Part shown: positions 17,856 to 26,763 of the stretch, piece by piece | Numbering within the stretch: the first letter of the stretch is position 1 | Layout of the letters: each line of letters starts with the position of its first letter | NCBI RefSeq assembly: GCF_004348825.1 | Contig: NZ_SMJU01000012.1 | Location: 1 to 64,000 of the forward strand | DNA from: Arundinibacter roseus | Lineage (GTDB): Bacteria > Bacteroidota > Bacteroidia > Cytophagales > Spirosomataceae | DNA: 64,000 nucleotides | Direction of reading: 5' to 3' | Position numbers and translations under genes: made by a program | Notes under the pieces: generated by a model | What the model was told of the DNA's origin: nothing | Database searches by the model: none | What the model saw: the letters and a program-made list of their open reading frames with translations, nothing else

Positions 17856-20279
17856 ATGCGATTTCTAAAAACTACTGGAAAAGTATTGCTCTTTTTGAGT
17901 CTTGCCCTGGGCCTTGGGACCTGGTATTGGCTGCGAAGTTTACGCCCTGATTATTCAACTACGCTTACCTTATCGGAGTTGAAAGCGCCCGTGGAAGTCC
18001 TGTACGACGACTACGGTGTTCCTCATATTTATGCGCAGAATGAAGAAGATATGTATCAGGCGTTCGGCTTTGTGCATGCGCAGGATCGACTGTTTCAAAT
18101 GGAAGTATTGCGGCGCCTGGCGGATGGTCGCCTGGCCGAAGTATTTGGCGAAAAGGCGCTATCAAGCGACCGTTTTTTTAGAACCCTGAGTTTTCGGCAA
18201 CAGGCCAAACTTACCATTGATTCCCTGTACAACACTCAGCCCGACGCCCCGTTTGTGCGAGCAGCCAAGGCGTACATGAAAGGTGTAAATCAGTATATTA
18301 AGCAGGGAAAAACACCGATAGAATTCACCTTGGCGGGAATTCCCAAAACGGAATTTACGCTCGAAGATATGGAGATTATTGTAGGCTACATGGGTTATAC
18401 TTTCGTGGATGCTTTTCGGTCAGAAGCCATTGCGACCTTAATTCAGGAAAAGTACGGAACGGCTTATTTACAGGATATTATGGCCAACTGGCCCGCAGGT
18501 GAGCCCCGAATTTCCACACAGGCACAGGAGACATCCACTGCGCAGGTTACCGCCGCCCAAGCCCTGGGACACATGGCCAATCAACTGACTACTATGGAAA
18601 GTTCATTGCCCGCGCCGCCCTATCATGGTTCCAACGGCTGGGCAATTTCGGGTTCTAAAACCAAATCAGGAAAACCTATTTTATCCAACGATACGCACAT
18701 TGCCTTTGCGCAGCCGTCGGTGTGGTACGAAGCGCATCTGGAATGCCCCGGCTTTCAGTTTTATGGTAGTTTTCTGGCCGGAACGCCCACCGCTGCTATG
18801 GGGCACTCGCAGCATGGCGGCTGGGGATTGACGATGTTTGAAAACGACGATGCAGATTTTTTTAGAGAAAAAATTAACCCCAAAGATTCTAATCAGGTGT
18901 GGAGCAAGGGCGGTTGGGTGCCTTTGCAGGTGCGCGAGGAAACAATCAAAGTGAAAGATCAGCCCGACCAAACGTTGCTCGTAAAGCGCTCTCCTCACGG
19001 CTTCCTGATGAATGAATCAATGGAGAATCTTGCCAAAGAAACGCAGCCTGTTGCTTTGTGGTGGGTGTATCATCAGTTTCCGAGCCATCATCTCGAAAGT
19101 TTTTATGGCCTGGCCCATGCCCGCGATGCGAGCGAAGCCGGTGCCGCTGTATCAAAATTGACGGCTCCCGGCCTGAATGTCATGTGGGCTGATACGGCTG
19201 GAAATATTGCATGGTGGGCAGCCGGCAAAATTCCGGTGCGTCCGGCACATGTCAATCCAATGCTGATTCTCGACGGTGCTTCCGGTGCGGATGATCCGCT
19301 GGGGTGGCTGGATTTTTCACAAAATCCGCAAATCCTGAATCCTGAAAGTGGCGTGTTGTTTACGGCCAACAATCAGCCCGATGATATGGGCAGCGGGCTG
19401 GTAGCGGGCTATTATGTGCCGGGCAATCGCGCCAACCGAATCGGACAGTTGTTGCTGACCGATAAAGCGGACTGGACAGAAGCCGACGTGCGGAAGGTAA
19501 TCAATGATGTGACGTCACCTTCGTATGTGAAAACTTTGCAGGAAATTTTGCCGGTTATGCAGGTAGAAAAACTTTCGCCTTCGGCCAAAAATGCCCTGCA
19601 AAAGCTGAGCGCCTGGAAAGGGGAGCATTTACTAAGTTCCGTTGAGCCTACAATCTATTATAGGTTGATGTATCACGTAATGAAAAATCTCGTGCGTGAC
19701 GAACTGGGTAAGGAGCTGTTTTTGGCTTTTGAACATAACACAAATTTTAAACGAAATCTGGCTGCTTTACTGGCAAACGATGCCTCGCCCTGGTGGGACA
19801 ACGTGCTGACTCCCAAAACCAAAGAAACCCGAAAAGAAATACTCACGCTTTCGCTCAACGAAGCGCTCACAGACCTGGAAACACAGCTTGGCGCTGACCC
19901 CGCAACCTGGCGGTGGGAGCGCGTACACACACTGGAACATAAGCATCCGCTGGGTATTTTGCCGCTCGTAGGGCGCTTTTTTAACGTGGGTCCTTTCCCG
20001 GCGCCGGGTGGGCGGGAGACCATCAATAACCTGGATTTTTATGTAGATTCTACGGGCAATTATCCGGTGGTGTACGGCCCGGCACTCCGGCGAATTGTTG
20101 ATTTTGGCAATTGGGAACAGGCCCGCAGCGTGTTGCCCACGGGGCAGTCGGGGTATTTTTTCAGTAAGCACTATGCCGATCAGGCGGAGCTTTTCGTAGA
20201 AGGCGGCTCCCGCCCGGAACGGATGAATCGGGCGGATGTTGAAAAAGTGATGCAGGGAAAGCTGGTGTTGAATCCGTAG
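17856..20279 (+). CDS. Penicillin acylase-family Ntn hydrolase
   Basis: This 807-residue precursor has an N-terminal membrane anchor or signal (7-26). The alpha-chain region (EVLYDDYGVPHIYAQNEEDMYQAFGFVHAQDRLFQMEVLRR) is followed by a linker and then HGSNGWAISG. Ser259 there is the expected autoprocessing point and nucleophile of the beta chain. Later motifs include LSNDTHIAF and FTANNQPDD, with the Asn of TANNQ in the catalytic set, and the C-terminal VYGPALRRIVDFGNWEQARSVLPTGQSG. The family hydrolyses amides such as penicillins or acyl-homoserine lactones in the periplasm. Which amide this one uses is open. Confidence 0.92.
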   Translation: MRFLKTTGKVLLFLSLALGLGTWYWLRSLRPDYSTTLTLSELKAPVEVLYDDYGVPHIYAQNEEDMYQAFGFVHAQDRLFQMEVLRRLADGRLAEVFGEKALSSDRFFRTLSFRQQAKLTIDSLYNTQPDAPFVRAAKAYMKGVNQYIKQGKTPIEFTLAGIPKTEFTLEDMEIIVGYMGYTFVDAFRSEAIATLIQEKYGTAYLQDIMANWPAGEPRISTQAQETSTAQVTAAQALGHMANQLTTMESSLPAPPYHGSNGWAISGSKTKSGKPILSNDTHIAFAQPSVWYEAHLECPGFQFYGSFLAGTPTAAMGHSQHGGWGLTMFENDDADFFREKINPKDSNQVWSKGGWVPLQVREETIKVKDQPDQTLLVKRSPHGFLMNESMENLAKETQPVALWWVYHQFPSHHLESFYGLAHARDASEAGAAVSKLTAPGLNVMWADTAGNIAWWAAGKIPVRPAHVNPMLILDGASGADDPLGWLDFSQNPQILNPESGVLFTANNQPDDMGSGLVAGYYVPGNRANRIGQLLLTDKADWTEADVRKVINDVTSPSYVKTLQEILPVMQVEKLSPSAKNALQKLSAWKGEHLLSSVEPTIYYRLMYHVMKNLVRDELGKELFLAFEHNTNFKRNLAALLANDASPWWDNVLTPKTKETRKEILTLSLNEALTDLETQLGADPATWRWERVHTLEHKHPLGILPLVGRFFNVGPFPAPGGRETINNLDFYVDSTGNYPVVYGPALRRIVDFGNWEQARSVLPTGQSGYFFSKHYADQAELFVEGGSRPERMNRADVEKVMQGKLVLNP

Positions 20280-20287
20280 ATTTTTGA

Positions 20288-20345
20288 CCATTAAGTCATT
20301 AAGAAAATTAAGTGCGAGTGCTTAATTTTCTTAATGACTTAATGG
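20288..20345. repeat. 25-bp perfect inverted repeat (hairpin)
   Basis: The left arm (20288-20312, beginning CCATTAAGTCATTAAG) and right arm (20321-20345) are exact reverse complements around the 8-nt loop TGCGAGTG. The arms contain internal TTAA-rich sub-repeats. It follows the acylase stop by 8 bp and could end transcription, but its length and perfection suggest a mobile or dispersed palindromic element. An 11-nt piece of the arm (CCATTAAGTCA) recurs at 54749-54759. Confidence 0.85.
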
Positions 20346-20437
20346 CTTACAAAATTTTCACCAATCTTGTTGATAAAAGTCATTGGAATAGACTGATTTT
20401 TGGTTTTACTTGTACTTTTCTAAACCTGAACCCCTTT

Positions 20438-20659
20438 ATGAAAACATTTAACTCTCCCACAGAAAAACAGGAATACTACGCCAAACGCCGCAATCGTGGC
20501 CTTCGGGCGGCAGGACTTGGAGCGTTTGTTCTGGGCCTTGGCTTTACGTTGCAATATATTTTATACGTAAATGGTCTTTCCTTTAACAGTATTATGTACG
20601 GCATGACCCTCGTAGGCGGCGGGCTGATATTTTATGCCGCCGTTGAAATTTTGGGCTAA
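20438..20659 (+). CDS. Small two-helix membrane protein
   Basis: This 73-residue protein has a charged N-terminus (EKQEYYAKRRNRGLR) followed by two hydrophobic stretches (about 24-43 and 52-71), so it should be an inner-membrane hairpin with basic residues on the cytoplasmic side. The start at 20438 is chosen because the open frame further upstream runs into the inverted repeat. I do not recognise a family. It converges with the DUF3037 gene 21 bp away and follows the acylase, with the hairpin between them. Confidence 0.65.
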   Translation: MKTFNSPTEKQEYYAKRRNRGLRAAGLGAFVLGLGFTLQYILYVNGLSFNSIMYGMTLVGGGLIFYAAVEILG

Positions 20660-20680
20660 TGCTTTCCGGCAATATCAGGA

Positions 20681-21064
20681 TCAAAGCACGAGCTGTGTAA
20701 ACAGCTGCTCAAACGTTTCGGAGGCATCTACACACAAGCCCGGATGTACCTCCGAAGTCTGGATAATGGTACTACGACGGGCTGTGAGCCACCGAAACCG
20801 GGAAGCGGGGTCAAGCCGGGCAATAGTTCCGGCAGCAGATTTGCCTTCGCAAATCTGCTCAAATGAACGCAGATGAAGGCTGATTTCGTCAAGATCAACC
20901 GAAGGGAAGGCGGCCTGCAATCGGGCGATGTCTAGCAGGTACTGAACACGTAAAAAAGATTGCCTTTTGCAGTACATCACCACGCCTATATTCAGAAATT
21001 CGCCCCGCTCGACGCGCGGCATCAGGCGCAGCACGGCATATTCAAATAAGTCCTTCTCTTGCAT
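20681..21064 (-). CDS. DUF3037 family protein, partner of HipA-like kinase
   Basis: This 127-residue soluble protein fits DUF3037: DLFEYAVLRLMPRVERGEFLNIGVVMYCKRQSFL, DLDEISLHLRSFEQICEG and RFRWLTARRSTIIQTSEVHPGL. No activity is known for the family. Its start lies inside the end of the HipA-like gene (23-bp overlap), so the two are translationally coupled. DUF3037 genes commonly sit beside HipA-like kinases, which points to a functional pair; whether it is substrate, regulator or inhibitor is not known. Confidence 0.85.
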   Translation of the reverse strand: MQEKDLFEYAVLRLMPRVERGEFLNIGVVMYCKRQSFLRVQYLLDIARLQAAFPSVDLDEISLHLRSFEQICEGKSAAGTIARLDPASRFRWLTARRSTIIQTSEVHPGLCVDASETFEQLFTQLVL

Positions 21065-21839
21065 GCCGGGCCTGGTTTAGGAAATTTTCGGAATGAGAAA
21101 TTCGGTGCATCAGAAATTGAAAATATACATCTTTCATGACGGTTGCCGGCTCGGCGTCAGGCTCCTGCGCGAGCCATTCGTCGGGTACTGTGTCCACAAT
21201 CTGCCGAACTTTTTCGGGAGTCAGGAGTTGTTTCATCGCAGCATTAGCCTCATCGAGCATGGAGGCAAATGGTAGCAACACATGATCTTTAATTTGTATA
21301 AAAGGCTTTTGGGATTGTTCCTGCCAACTTTGCCAATCGTGATGAAAGTACAGCGCAGCGCCGTGATCTATGAGCCATAGCTCTTTATGCCACAGCAGCA
21401 TATTTGTGTTTCGGGCCGTGCGGTCTACGTTGGTAATGAGCGCGTCGAGCCACACAATTTTGGAGGCAATCAGCGGCTCGGGCTGGTGCACGGCGGCATC
21501 GTACGTAATGGCTCCTGACAGATAATGCAAACCCAGGTTAAGACCCGTACTGGCTTTTAATAAATCCTGAATTTCTTCATCAGGTTCACTGCGACCAAAG
21601 GCCGGATCAAGCGTGGCAAATACGAGTTCTGGAATCCGCAGCCTGCCGGCACGGGCCAACTCACCGCCAATGAGCTCAGCCACAAGGGCCTTGGTGCCTT
21701 GTCCGGCGCCCCGAAATTTCAACACATACAAAAATCCGTCGTCGGCTTCGGCCAACGCGGGCAGTGAGCCACCCTCGCGCAGCGGCACCACATAGCGCGT
21801 CACCTGCACATTTCGTAGATCCAATTGCGTTTGATTCAT
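21042..21839 (-). CDS. HipA-like kinase family protein
   Basis: This 265-residue protein has the core of the HipA/phosphatidylinositol-kinase-like fold but is far shorter than HipA (about 440). Lys41 in YVLKFRGAGQGTKAL is a candidate ATP-binding lysine. LDALITNVDRTARNTNMLLW (131-150) matches the HipA catalytic loop with Asp139 and Asn144 or Asn146. LIDHG (156-160) stands where HipA has its second metal-binding Asp. There is no HipA N-subdomain 1 and no HipB-like antitoxin gene nearby. Instead it overlaps the DUF3037 gene by 23 bp. A role as protein kinase is inferred. Confidence 0.85.
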   Translation of the reverse strand: MNQTQLDLRNVQVTRYVVPLREGGSLPALAEADDGFLYVLKFRGAGQGTKALVAELIGGELARAGRLRIPELVFATLDPAFGRSEPDEEIQDLLKASTGLNLGLHYLSGAITYDAAVHQPEPLIASKIVWLDALITNVDRTARNTNMLLWHKELWLIDHGAALYFHHDWQSWQEQSQKPFIQIKDHVLLPFASMLDEANAAMKQLLTPEKVRQIVDTVPDEWLAQEPDAEPATVMKDVYFQFLMHRISHSENFLNQARHAREGLI

Positions 21840-21981
21840 CTGATAGGATTGATCTGCGGTTAGTTTTGTGGATTTGAAATGCCTAAATGTACGATTTGAA
21901 AATTAATTTTCGGTTAAACCAATTGGGTATTGCATCATTTTGACAAGATAGTTTTTGCCATACACTCTATTCGTTCCTCAC

Positions 21982-22012
21982 CTTGCCAAACCAAGCATAA
22001 GCGTTAAATTTG
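21982..22012 (+). promoter_or_regulatory. Candidate mutS promoter
   Basis: CTTG (one base off TTTG) is followed after 19 nt by TAAATTTG, a perfect Bacteroidota -7 box. Transcription would start about 57 nt before the TTG start at 22076. Confidence 0.5.
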
Positions 22013-22075
22013 TAGGTACAAGGCGCAGCTTCTATCGCTACATTTTAATTTTATACCTGGTAAATCCGTATTCCT

Positions 22076-24709
22076 TTGGCAAAGTCAGCACAGAAAGAAA
22101 CACCCCTCAACAAGCAATACAATCAAATTAAGGCCAAATATCCGGGGGCGTTGCTGCTTTTTCGGGTTGGAGATTTTTATGAAACTTTCGGTGAAGATGC
22201 CATCCGGGCCTCCAAAATCCTGGGCATTGTGCTCACACGCCGAAACAATGGTGGGGCGCACGAAGAACTGGCTGGTTTTCCGCATCATTCGCTGGACAAC
22301 TATTTGCCAAAACTGGTGCGAGCGGGCGAGCGGGTGGCTATTTGCGATCAGCTGGAAGATCCGGCAGCGGCCAAAGGAATCGTTAAGCGTGGAGTCACCG
22401 AGCTCGTGACGCCCGGTGTTTCTTATAATGATAACGTGCTGGATATTCGGAAGAACAACTATCTGGCTGCCGTTCATTTTGGAAAAGAAGATCAGCTTGG
22501 GCTTTCTCTGCTGGATATTTCTACGGGCGAGTTTATGGCTGCTCAGGGCAACGCGGCCTACGTTGATAAAATGCTGCAAAGTTTTTCGCCCTCAGAAGTG
22601 CTGTTTTGTAAAAAAAACAAGCAGGAATTTTTACAGCTTTTTGGGGATAAATTCCATACGTTTCAACTCGAAGACTGGTGTTTTGGAGACGATTTTGCCC
22701 ACGAAAAACTTACTTCGCACTTTCAGACTACGACGCTTAAAGGATTTGGTATTGATACGCTGCCGCTCGGAATTGTGGCAGCCGGGGTCATTATTCATTA
22801 CCTGCTCGAAACTGAACATCGCCAAATTGGGCACGTGAGCCGTATCACACGTCTGGAAGAAGAAAAGTACGTGTGGCTGGACCGTTTTACGATTCGAAAT
22901 CTCGAATTGGTGTATCCACAGCAGGAGGGAGGCGTGCCGTTGATTCAGATTCTGGATCAGACCGTTACGCCGATGGGCGCACGGCTGTTGAGGAAGTGGG
23001 TGGTGCTGCCGCTCAAAGAAAAAATGCCCGTGGAAGAAAGGCTCAATACCGTGGAGTTATTTCTGGAAAATGAAGAACTACACGAGTCACTGACGCATCA
23101 TCTCAAACAAATTGGAGACCTTGAACGGCTGATTTCGAAAGTAGCCGTGCGGCGCATTAGTCCGCGAGAGTTGGGGCAACTGAAAAAATCGTTGCAGCAA
23201 TTAACGCCCGTCAAGGCTATGCTGAGTGCTCCTCCAACAGGCGAGTCGGCGGCTGGTAAAACTTCGTCGGGGGTGCTGCGCAAATATGCCGATCAGCTGA
23301 ATACGTGCAGTTATTTACTTGAAAAAATTGACACCGAACTTAGGGATGATGCTCCCGTTGCCATTCATCAGGGCGGCATGATTAAGAGCGGCGTAGATGC
23401 TGAACTCGACGAGCTGCACGGCATTGCGTTTGCCGGCAAAGATTATTTGCTGAAACTCCAAAATCGGGAAACTGAAAAAACCGGAATTCCATCGCTCAAA
23501 ATTGCCTTTAACAAAGTCTTTGGGTACTATCTGGAAGTTACCAATGCACACAAAAACAAGGTGCCGGTAGACTGGATACGGAAGCAGACGCTCGTTAATG
23601 CTGAACGCTACATAACTCCCGAACTCAAAGAATACGAGGAAAAAATTCTGAATGCTGAGGATAAAATTTTTGCGATTGAATTACGCATTTTTAACGATCT
23701 GGTCACCGCTGCTACCGAATACGTCGGCGCTATTCAGCAAAACGCCCGAATTGTGTCCGTGCTTGATACGTTGAGCTCGTTTGCGACCATTGCCCGAAAA
23801 AATAATTATGTAAAACCCATCATTACTGAGGGCAAAGAACTGGACATAAAGGACGGTCGCCATCCGGTCATTGAGCAGCAGTTGCCTTTGGGCGAAAGCT
23901 ATGTACCCAATGATTTGTTTCTGGATAATGAAAGCCAGCAGATTATTATCATTACCGGACCAAACATGGCCGGAAAATCAGCGCTTTTGCGGCAAACGGC
24001 CCTCATTGTACTGATGGCCCAAATGGGTTGCTACGTGCCTGCCCGTGAAGCCACGATTGGTCTGGTCGATAAGGTTTTTACGCGTGTGGGCGCCAGCGAT
24101 AACCTCAGCCGGGGCGAGAGTACGTTCATGGTAGAAATGACCGAAACTGCCAGTATTCTTAATAATCTGAGCGACCGAAGCCTCGTGCTGATGGATGAAA
24201 TTGGCCGGGGCACGAGTACTTACGACGGGGTGTCGATTGCGTGGGCCATTGCTGAGTACCTGCACACGCATCCGAGTTTTCGGGCCAAAACGCTTTTTGC
24301 GACGCACTACCACGAGCTGAATCAGTTGGCGGAAGATTTTCCGAGAATCAAAAATTTCAATGTCGCCGTCAAGGAATCGGACAACAAAATTATTTTTCTG
24401 CGTAAGCTAAAACCCGGTGGAAGTGAGCATAGTTTCGGTATTCATGTAGCGCAAATCGCCGGTATGCCACAGCTGATCGTGCTGCGCGCAAGCGAGATTA
24501 TGCAGCATTTGGAGAAAGATCATGTAACCGAAAATAAAGCGCAAAAGGTAAAGGATTTGCCCAAAAATAATTTTCAACTAAGCATTTTTGAACCGGCGGA
24601 TCCCCGGCTGGAAGAACTCAAAGAAAAGCTTTCAATACTTGATGTCAATACGCTTTCGCCCATTGAAGCCCTTTTGAAGCTAAACGAATTGAAGAAAATG
24701 ATTTCCTGA
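22076..24709 (+). CDS. mutS: DNA mismatch repair protein MutS, TTG start
   Basis: This 877-residue protein recognises mispaired bases and starts repair with MutL. The N-terminal domain has the mismatch-reading Phe-Tyr-Glu (34-36, in [12 protein letters not shown]). The connector, lever and clamp follow. The C-terminal ATPase has Walker A GPNMAGKS (about 628-635) and [12 protein letters not shown] (about 707-718), with a final dimerisation tail. An in-frame TAA at 22061 closes the frame upstream and no ATG lies between it and the conserved N-terminus. TTG at 22076, giving [11 protein letters not shown], is therefore the start. Confidence 0.97.
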   Translation: MAKSAQKETPLNKQYNQIKAKYPGALLLFRVGDFYETFGEDAIRASKILGIVLTRRNNGGAHEELAGFPHHSLDNYLPKLVRAGERVAICDQLEDPAAAKGIVKRGVTELVTPGVSYNDNVLDIRKNNYLAAVHFGKEDQLGLSLLDISTGEFMAAQGNAAYVDKMLQSFSPSEVLFCKKNKQEFLQLFGDKFHTFQLEDWCFGDDFAHEKLTSHFQTTTLKGFGIDTLPLGIVAAGVIIHYLLETEHRQIGHVSRITRLEEEKYVWLDRFTIRNLELVYPQQEGGVPLIQILDQTVTPMGARLLRKWVVLPLKEKMPVEERLNTVELFLENEELHESLTHHLKQIGDLERLISKVAVRRISPRELGQLKKSLQQLTPVKAMLSAPPTGESAAGKTSSGVLRKYADQLNTCSYLLEKIDTELRDDAPVAIHQGGMIKSGVDAELDELHGIAFAGKDYLLKLQNRETEKTGIPSLKIAFNKVFGYYLEVTNAHKNKVPVDWIRKQTLVNAERYITPELKEYEEKILNAEDKIFAIELRIFNDLVTAATEYVGAIQQNARIVSVLDTLSSFATIARKNNYVKPIITEGKELDIKDGRHPVIEQQLPLGESYVPNDLFLDNESQQIIIITGPNMAGKSALLRQTALIVLMAQMGCYVPAREATIGLVDKVFTRVGASDNLSRGESTFMVEMTETASILNNLSDRSLVLMDEIGRGTSTYDGVSIAWAIAEYLHTHPSFRAKTLFATHYHELNQLAEDFPRIKNFNVAVKESDNKIIFLRKLKPGGSEHSFGIHVAQIAGMPQLIVLRASEIMQHLEKDHVTENKAQKVKDLPKNNFQLSIFEPADPRLEELKEKLSILDVNTLSPIEALLKLNELKKMIS

Positions 24710-24784
24710 ACGATGTGGAATCGTTTGGAGTACCAGTGAAAATTGTCACTCAAAAATCGTAACCCGGATTTATTTTTTGGTACT

Positions 24785-24831
24785 AAAAAAAAGAGGAGTT
24801 GTTCAGAAAATCCGACGCAACTCCTCTTTTT
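24785..24831. terminator. Two-way terminator between mutS and the isomerase gene
   Basis: A 9-bp stem GAGGAGTTG/CAACTCCTC is extended by A and T tracts on its two sides, which suits termination of both convergent genes. Confidence 0.85.
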
Positions 24832-24836
24832 AAAAT

Positions 24837-25715
24837 TTACGCTTTAAGCATTTTTTCAAAAATCTTCCTTTGGTCGATCAATGCCTGAACCTTGTCTTTG
24901 GGATCGGTGCGGCATTCGAGCAAAATCCATCCTTTGTAATTCATTTTTTTGAATAAATTCATCAATTCCTGGTAGGGATACGTCGTGTCGTCAAGTTCGC
25001 GGACGTGTACGGTATCGCCAAAACGGTCTTTTACAAGGTTAAAATTGTATTCAAGACCTTGCCCGATCAGATCTTCCTGGTTGCAGTTCCAGCAAACGGT
25101 AGAATTGCGGCTGTCGGTAAAATCCATGATGGTTTTGATATTGGGCAACTCCTGCGTTTCGTTTCCGTGCACTTCCAGCCGAATCTGCTGCCCGTAATCA
25201 GCGGCATATTTCCCGAGTTCGCCCAGCGCCCGGCCAATTTGTTCCAGCGTTTGCTGATGTGGCACACCTTTGTGAAACTGATTCGGTTTGACTTTCACCC
25301 CTGATCCGCCGATGTCGGCACTCAGTTTGATAAACTCTTTGGTGCGATCAATATTTGCTTTCAACTTGGCCGGATCTGGCGAGTCGTACTGTTCGTTGGT
25401 TCCCATACCTACAATTTTGACAGGGCTATCCGCAAACTTTTTCTTTACTTCCAGCCGCTCTGCCGCTGACAAGTTTGGCATGACCTTATGAGCATGATCC
25501 ACGCGAAGTTCCACGCCACCTATGCCAGAGGCCGTACAGTTTTTGATCAGCATTGGGACATCCCAATCTTTTCCCCAAAGGTAAGTTACCAAACCCAGCT
25601 TCATTTTTGACTTTTTCAGCAGGTCGGTTTCGGCCATAGACAAACCGGGCAGAAGAGCGGCGGCCGTGAGCAGCGATAAATCCTGCAAAAACTCTTTACG
25701 ATTCAGCAATTTCAT
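24837..25715 (-). CDS. Sugar phosphate isomerase/epimerase-like TIM barrel, exported
   Basis: This 292-residue protein has an N-terminal signal with NRKEFLQDLSLLTAAALLPG, a twin-arginine-like (RK variant) motif. The xylose-isomerase-like TIM barrel follows: MKLGLVTYLWGKDW, GGVELRVDHAHKV, RLEVHGNETQELPNI, and GWILLECRTDPKDK. The Glu, Asp and His residues at strand ends are the usual divalent-metal ligands. Such proteins epimerise or isomerise sugars; YcjR of E. coli, a 3-keto-sugar epimerase, has this fold. It lies in the same direction as the next isomerase and oxidoreductase genes but is separated from them by a terminator. Confidence 0.82.
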   Translation of the reverse strand: MKLLNRKEFLQDLSLLTAAALLPGLSMAETDLLKKSKMKLGLVTYLWGKDWDVPMLIKNCTASGIGGVELRVDHAHKVMPNLSAAERLEVKKKFADSPVKIVGMGTNEQYDSPDPAKLKANIDRTKEFIKLSADIGGSGVKVKPNQFHKGVPHQQTLEQIGRALGELGKYAADYGQQIRLEVHGNETQELPNIKTIMDFTDSRNSTVCWNCNQEDLIGQGLEYNFNLVKDRFGDTVHVRELDDTTYPYQELMNLFKKMNYKGWILLECRTDPKDKVQALIDQRKIFEKMLKA

Positions 25716-25794
25716 GAATATTTAGGATTTAGGAAGTAGATAATTAAAGTAAAGGATGTTACAAAAGACGATGATTCTGAACTCCTTACCTTAC

Positions 25795-25827
25795 AAAAAA
25801 TCAGGCAATGCGTTCTGCATTGCCTGA
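25795..25827 (-). terminator. Terminator after the second isomerase gene
   Basis: An 11-bp perfect stem (TCAGGCAATGC with its complement, 5-nt loop) carries six A on its left side, which form the T tract on the minus strand. Confidence 0.9.
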
Positions 25828-25850
25828 ATCAAAGAAAAAAAACAAAAAAT

Positions 25851-26756
25851 TTACTCAGCCGCAAACACCCGATCCATGCGTGCACTTACATCGGCGAGCC
25901 AGGCGCGGTCGCCGCCTTTGACCTCTGCCGAAGCCCAGCCGGAGTAGCCAATTTTGGCTAGGGCTTTGTTTACGGCTGGCCAATTGCAGTCGCCGTCCAT
26001 GATGTCAACTTCAAAACCTTTCCAGATGCCTTCGTCTGCCTGTTTTTTGCGGCTGTATTCCTTAATATCAAGCTTCATGATTCGCTTGCCGAGCACTTCA
26101 ATCCAGTGCTCGGGCCAGCCGTAGCGCACGATATTTCCAACGTCAAAATACCAACCGACAAGCGGATGATTGATTTCGTCTACGTAACGCGCGGCTTCCA
26201 TGGGGCTTAGCAGAAAATTATTCCAGACGTTTTCCAGTGCAATTTTGATCCCCGTTTTCTCGGCAGTTGGCAGCAACTTCCGAATTTCGGCCTGCGAGCG
26301 CTCGTATGCTTCCTGATAGCTAATGCCTTGATTAACCACTGCCGGCACGAGCAGTACCGTGGTGCCGCCATACATTTTGCAGTCGTTCAGAGCCGTTTTC
26401 ATGGATTCTACACACAGCGCCCGAGTGGCAGGGTTAGGATCCGAAAGTGGCGATTTCCAGTGCACGGAATTGACAACACCCGGCAATTCGAGACCGGTTT
26501 TGTCGCGTGCGGCCAGAATCTCCTTAGAGTTGAACGTATGGGGAGAATCAAGTTCTACACCGTCAAACCCCAGATCTTTCAGCATTTTGAATTTATCCAT
26601 AATGGACATATCTCCCTTGACCATGCCCCATTTCAGACTTTTCTTAGTCATGGGCCGTGCAGGCGTGACCGCTGCTTCTGCTGATAGACCGGAGGTGCCG
26701 AGCACTGCGGCGGAAGCAAGAATGGCAGTATTTTTTACAAAAATTCTACGATGCAT
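25851..26756 (-). CDS. Tat-exported sugar isomerase/epimerase-like TIM barrel
   Basis: The start at 26756 (MHRRIFVKNTA) gives 301 residues with a twin-arginine signal; the longer open frame upstream would bury this signal. The mature domain is an AP-endonuclease-2-type TIM barrel: LKWGMVKGDMSIMDKFKMLKDLGFDGVELDSPH, GIKIALENVWNNF, GWYFDVGNIVRYGWP, and WASAEVKGGD. The Glu and Asp at strand ends are the likely metal site. It starts 7 bp after the Gfo/Idh gene, so the two form an operon. A role in epimerising or dehydrating the oxidised sugar made by that partner is inferred. Confidence 0.85.
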   Translation of the reverse strand: MHRRIFVKNTAILASAAVLGTSGLSAEAAVTPARPMTKKSLKWGMVKGDMSIMDKFKMLKDLGFDGVELDSPHTFNSKEILAARDKTGLELPGVVNSVHWKSPLSDPNPATRALCVESMKTALNDCKMYGGTTVLLVPAVVNQGISYQEAYERSQAEIRKLLPTAEKTGIKIALENVWNNFLLSPMEAARYVDEINHPLVGWYFDVGNIVRYGWPEHWIEVLGKRIMKLDIKEYSRKKQADEGIWKGFEVDIMDGDCNWPAVNKALAKIGYSGWASAEVKGGDRAWLADVSARMDRVFAAE

Positions 26757-26763
26757 GAGACGA

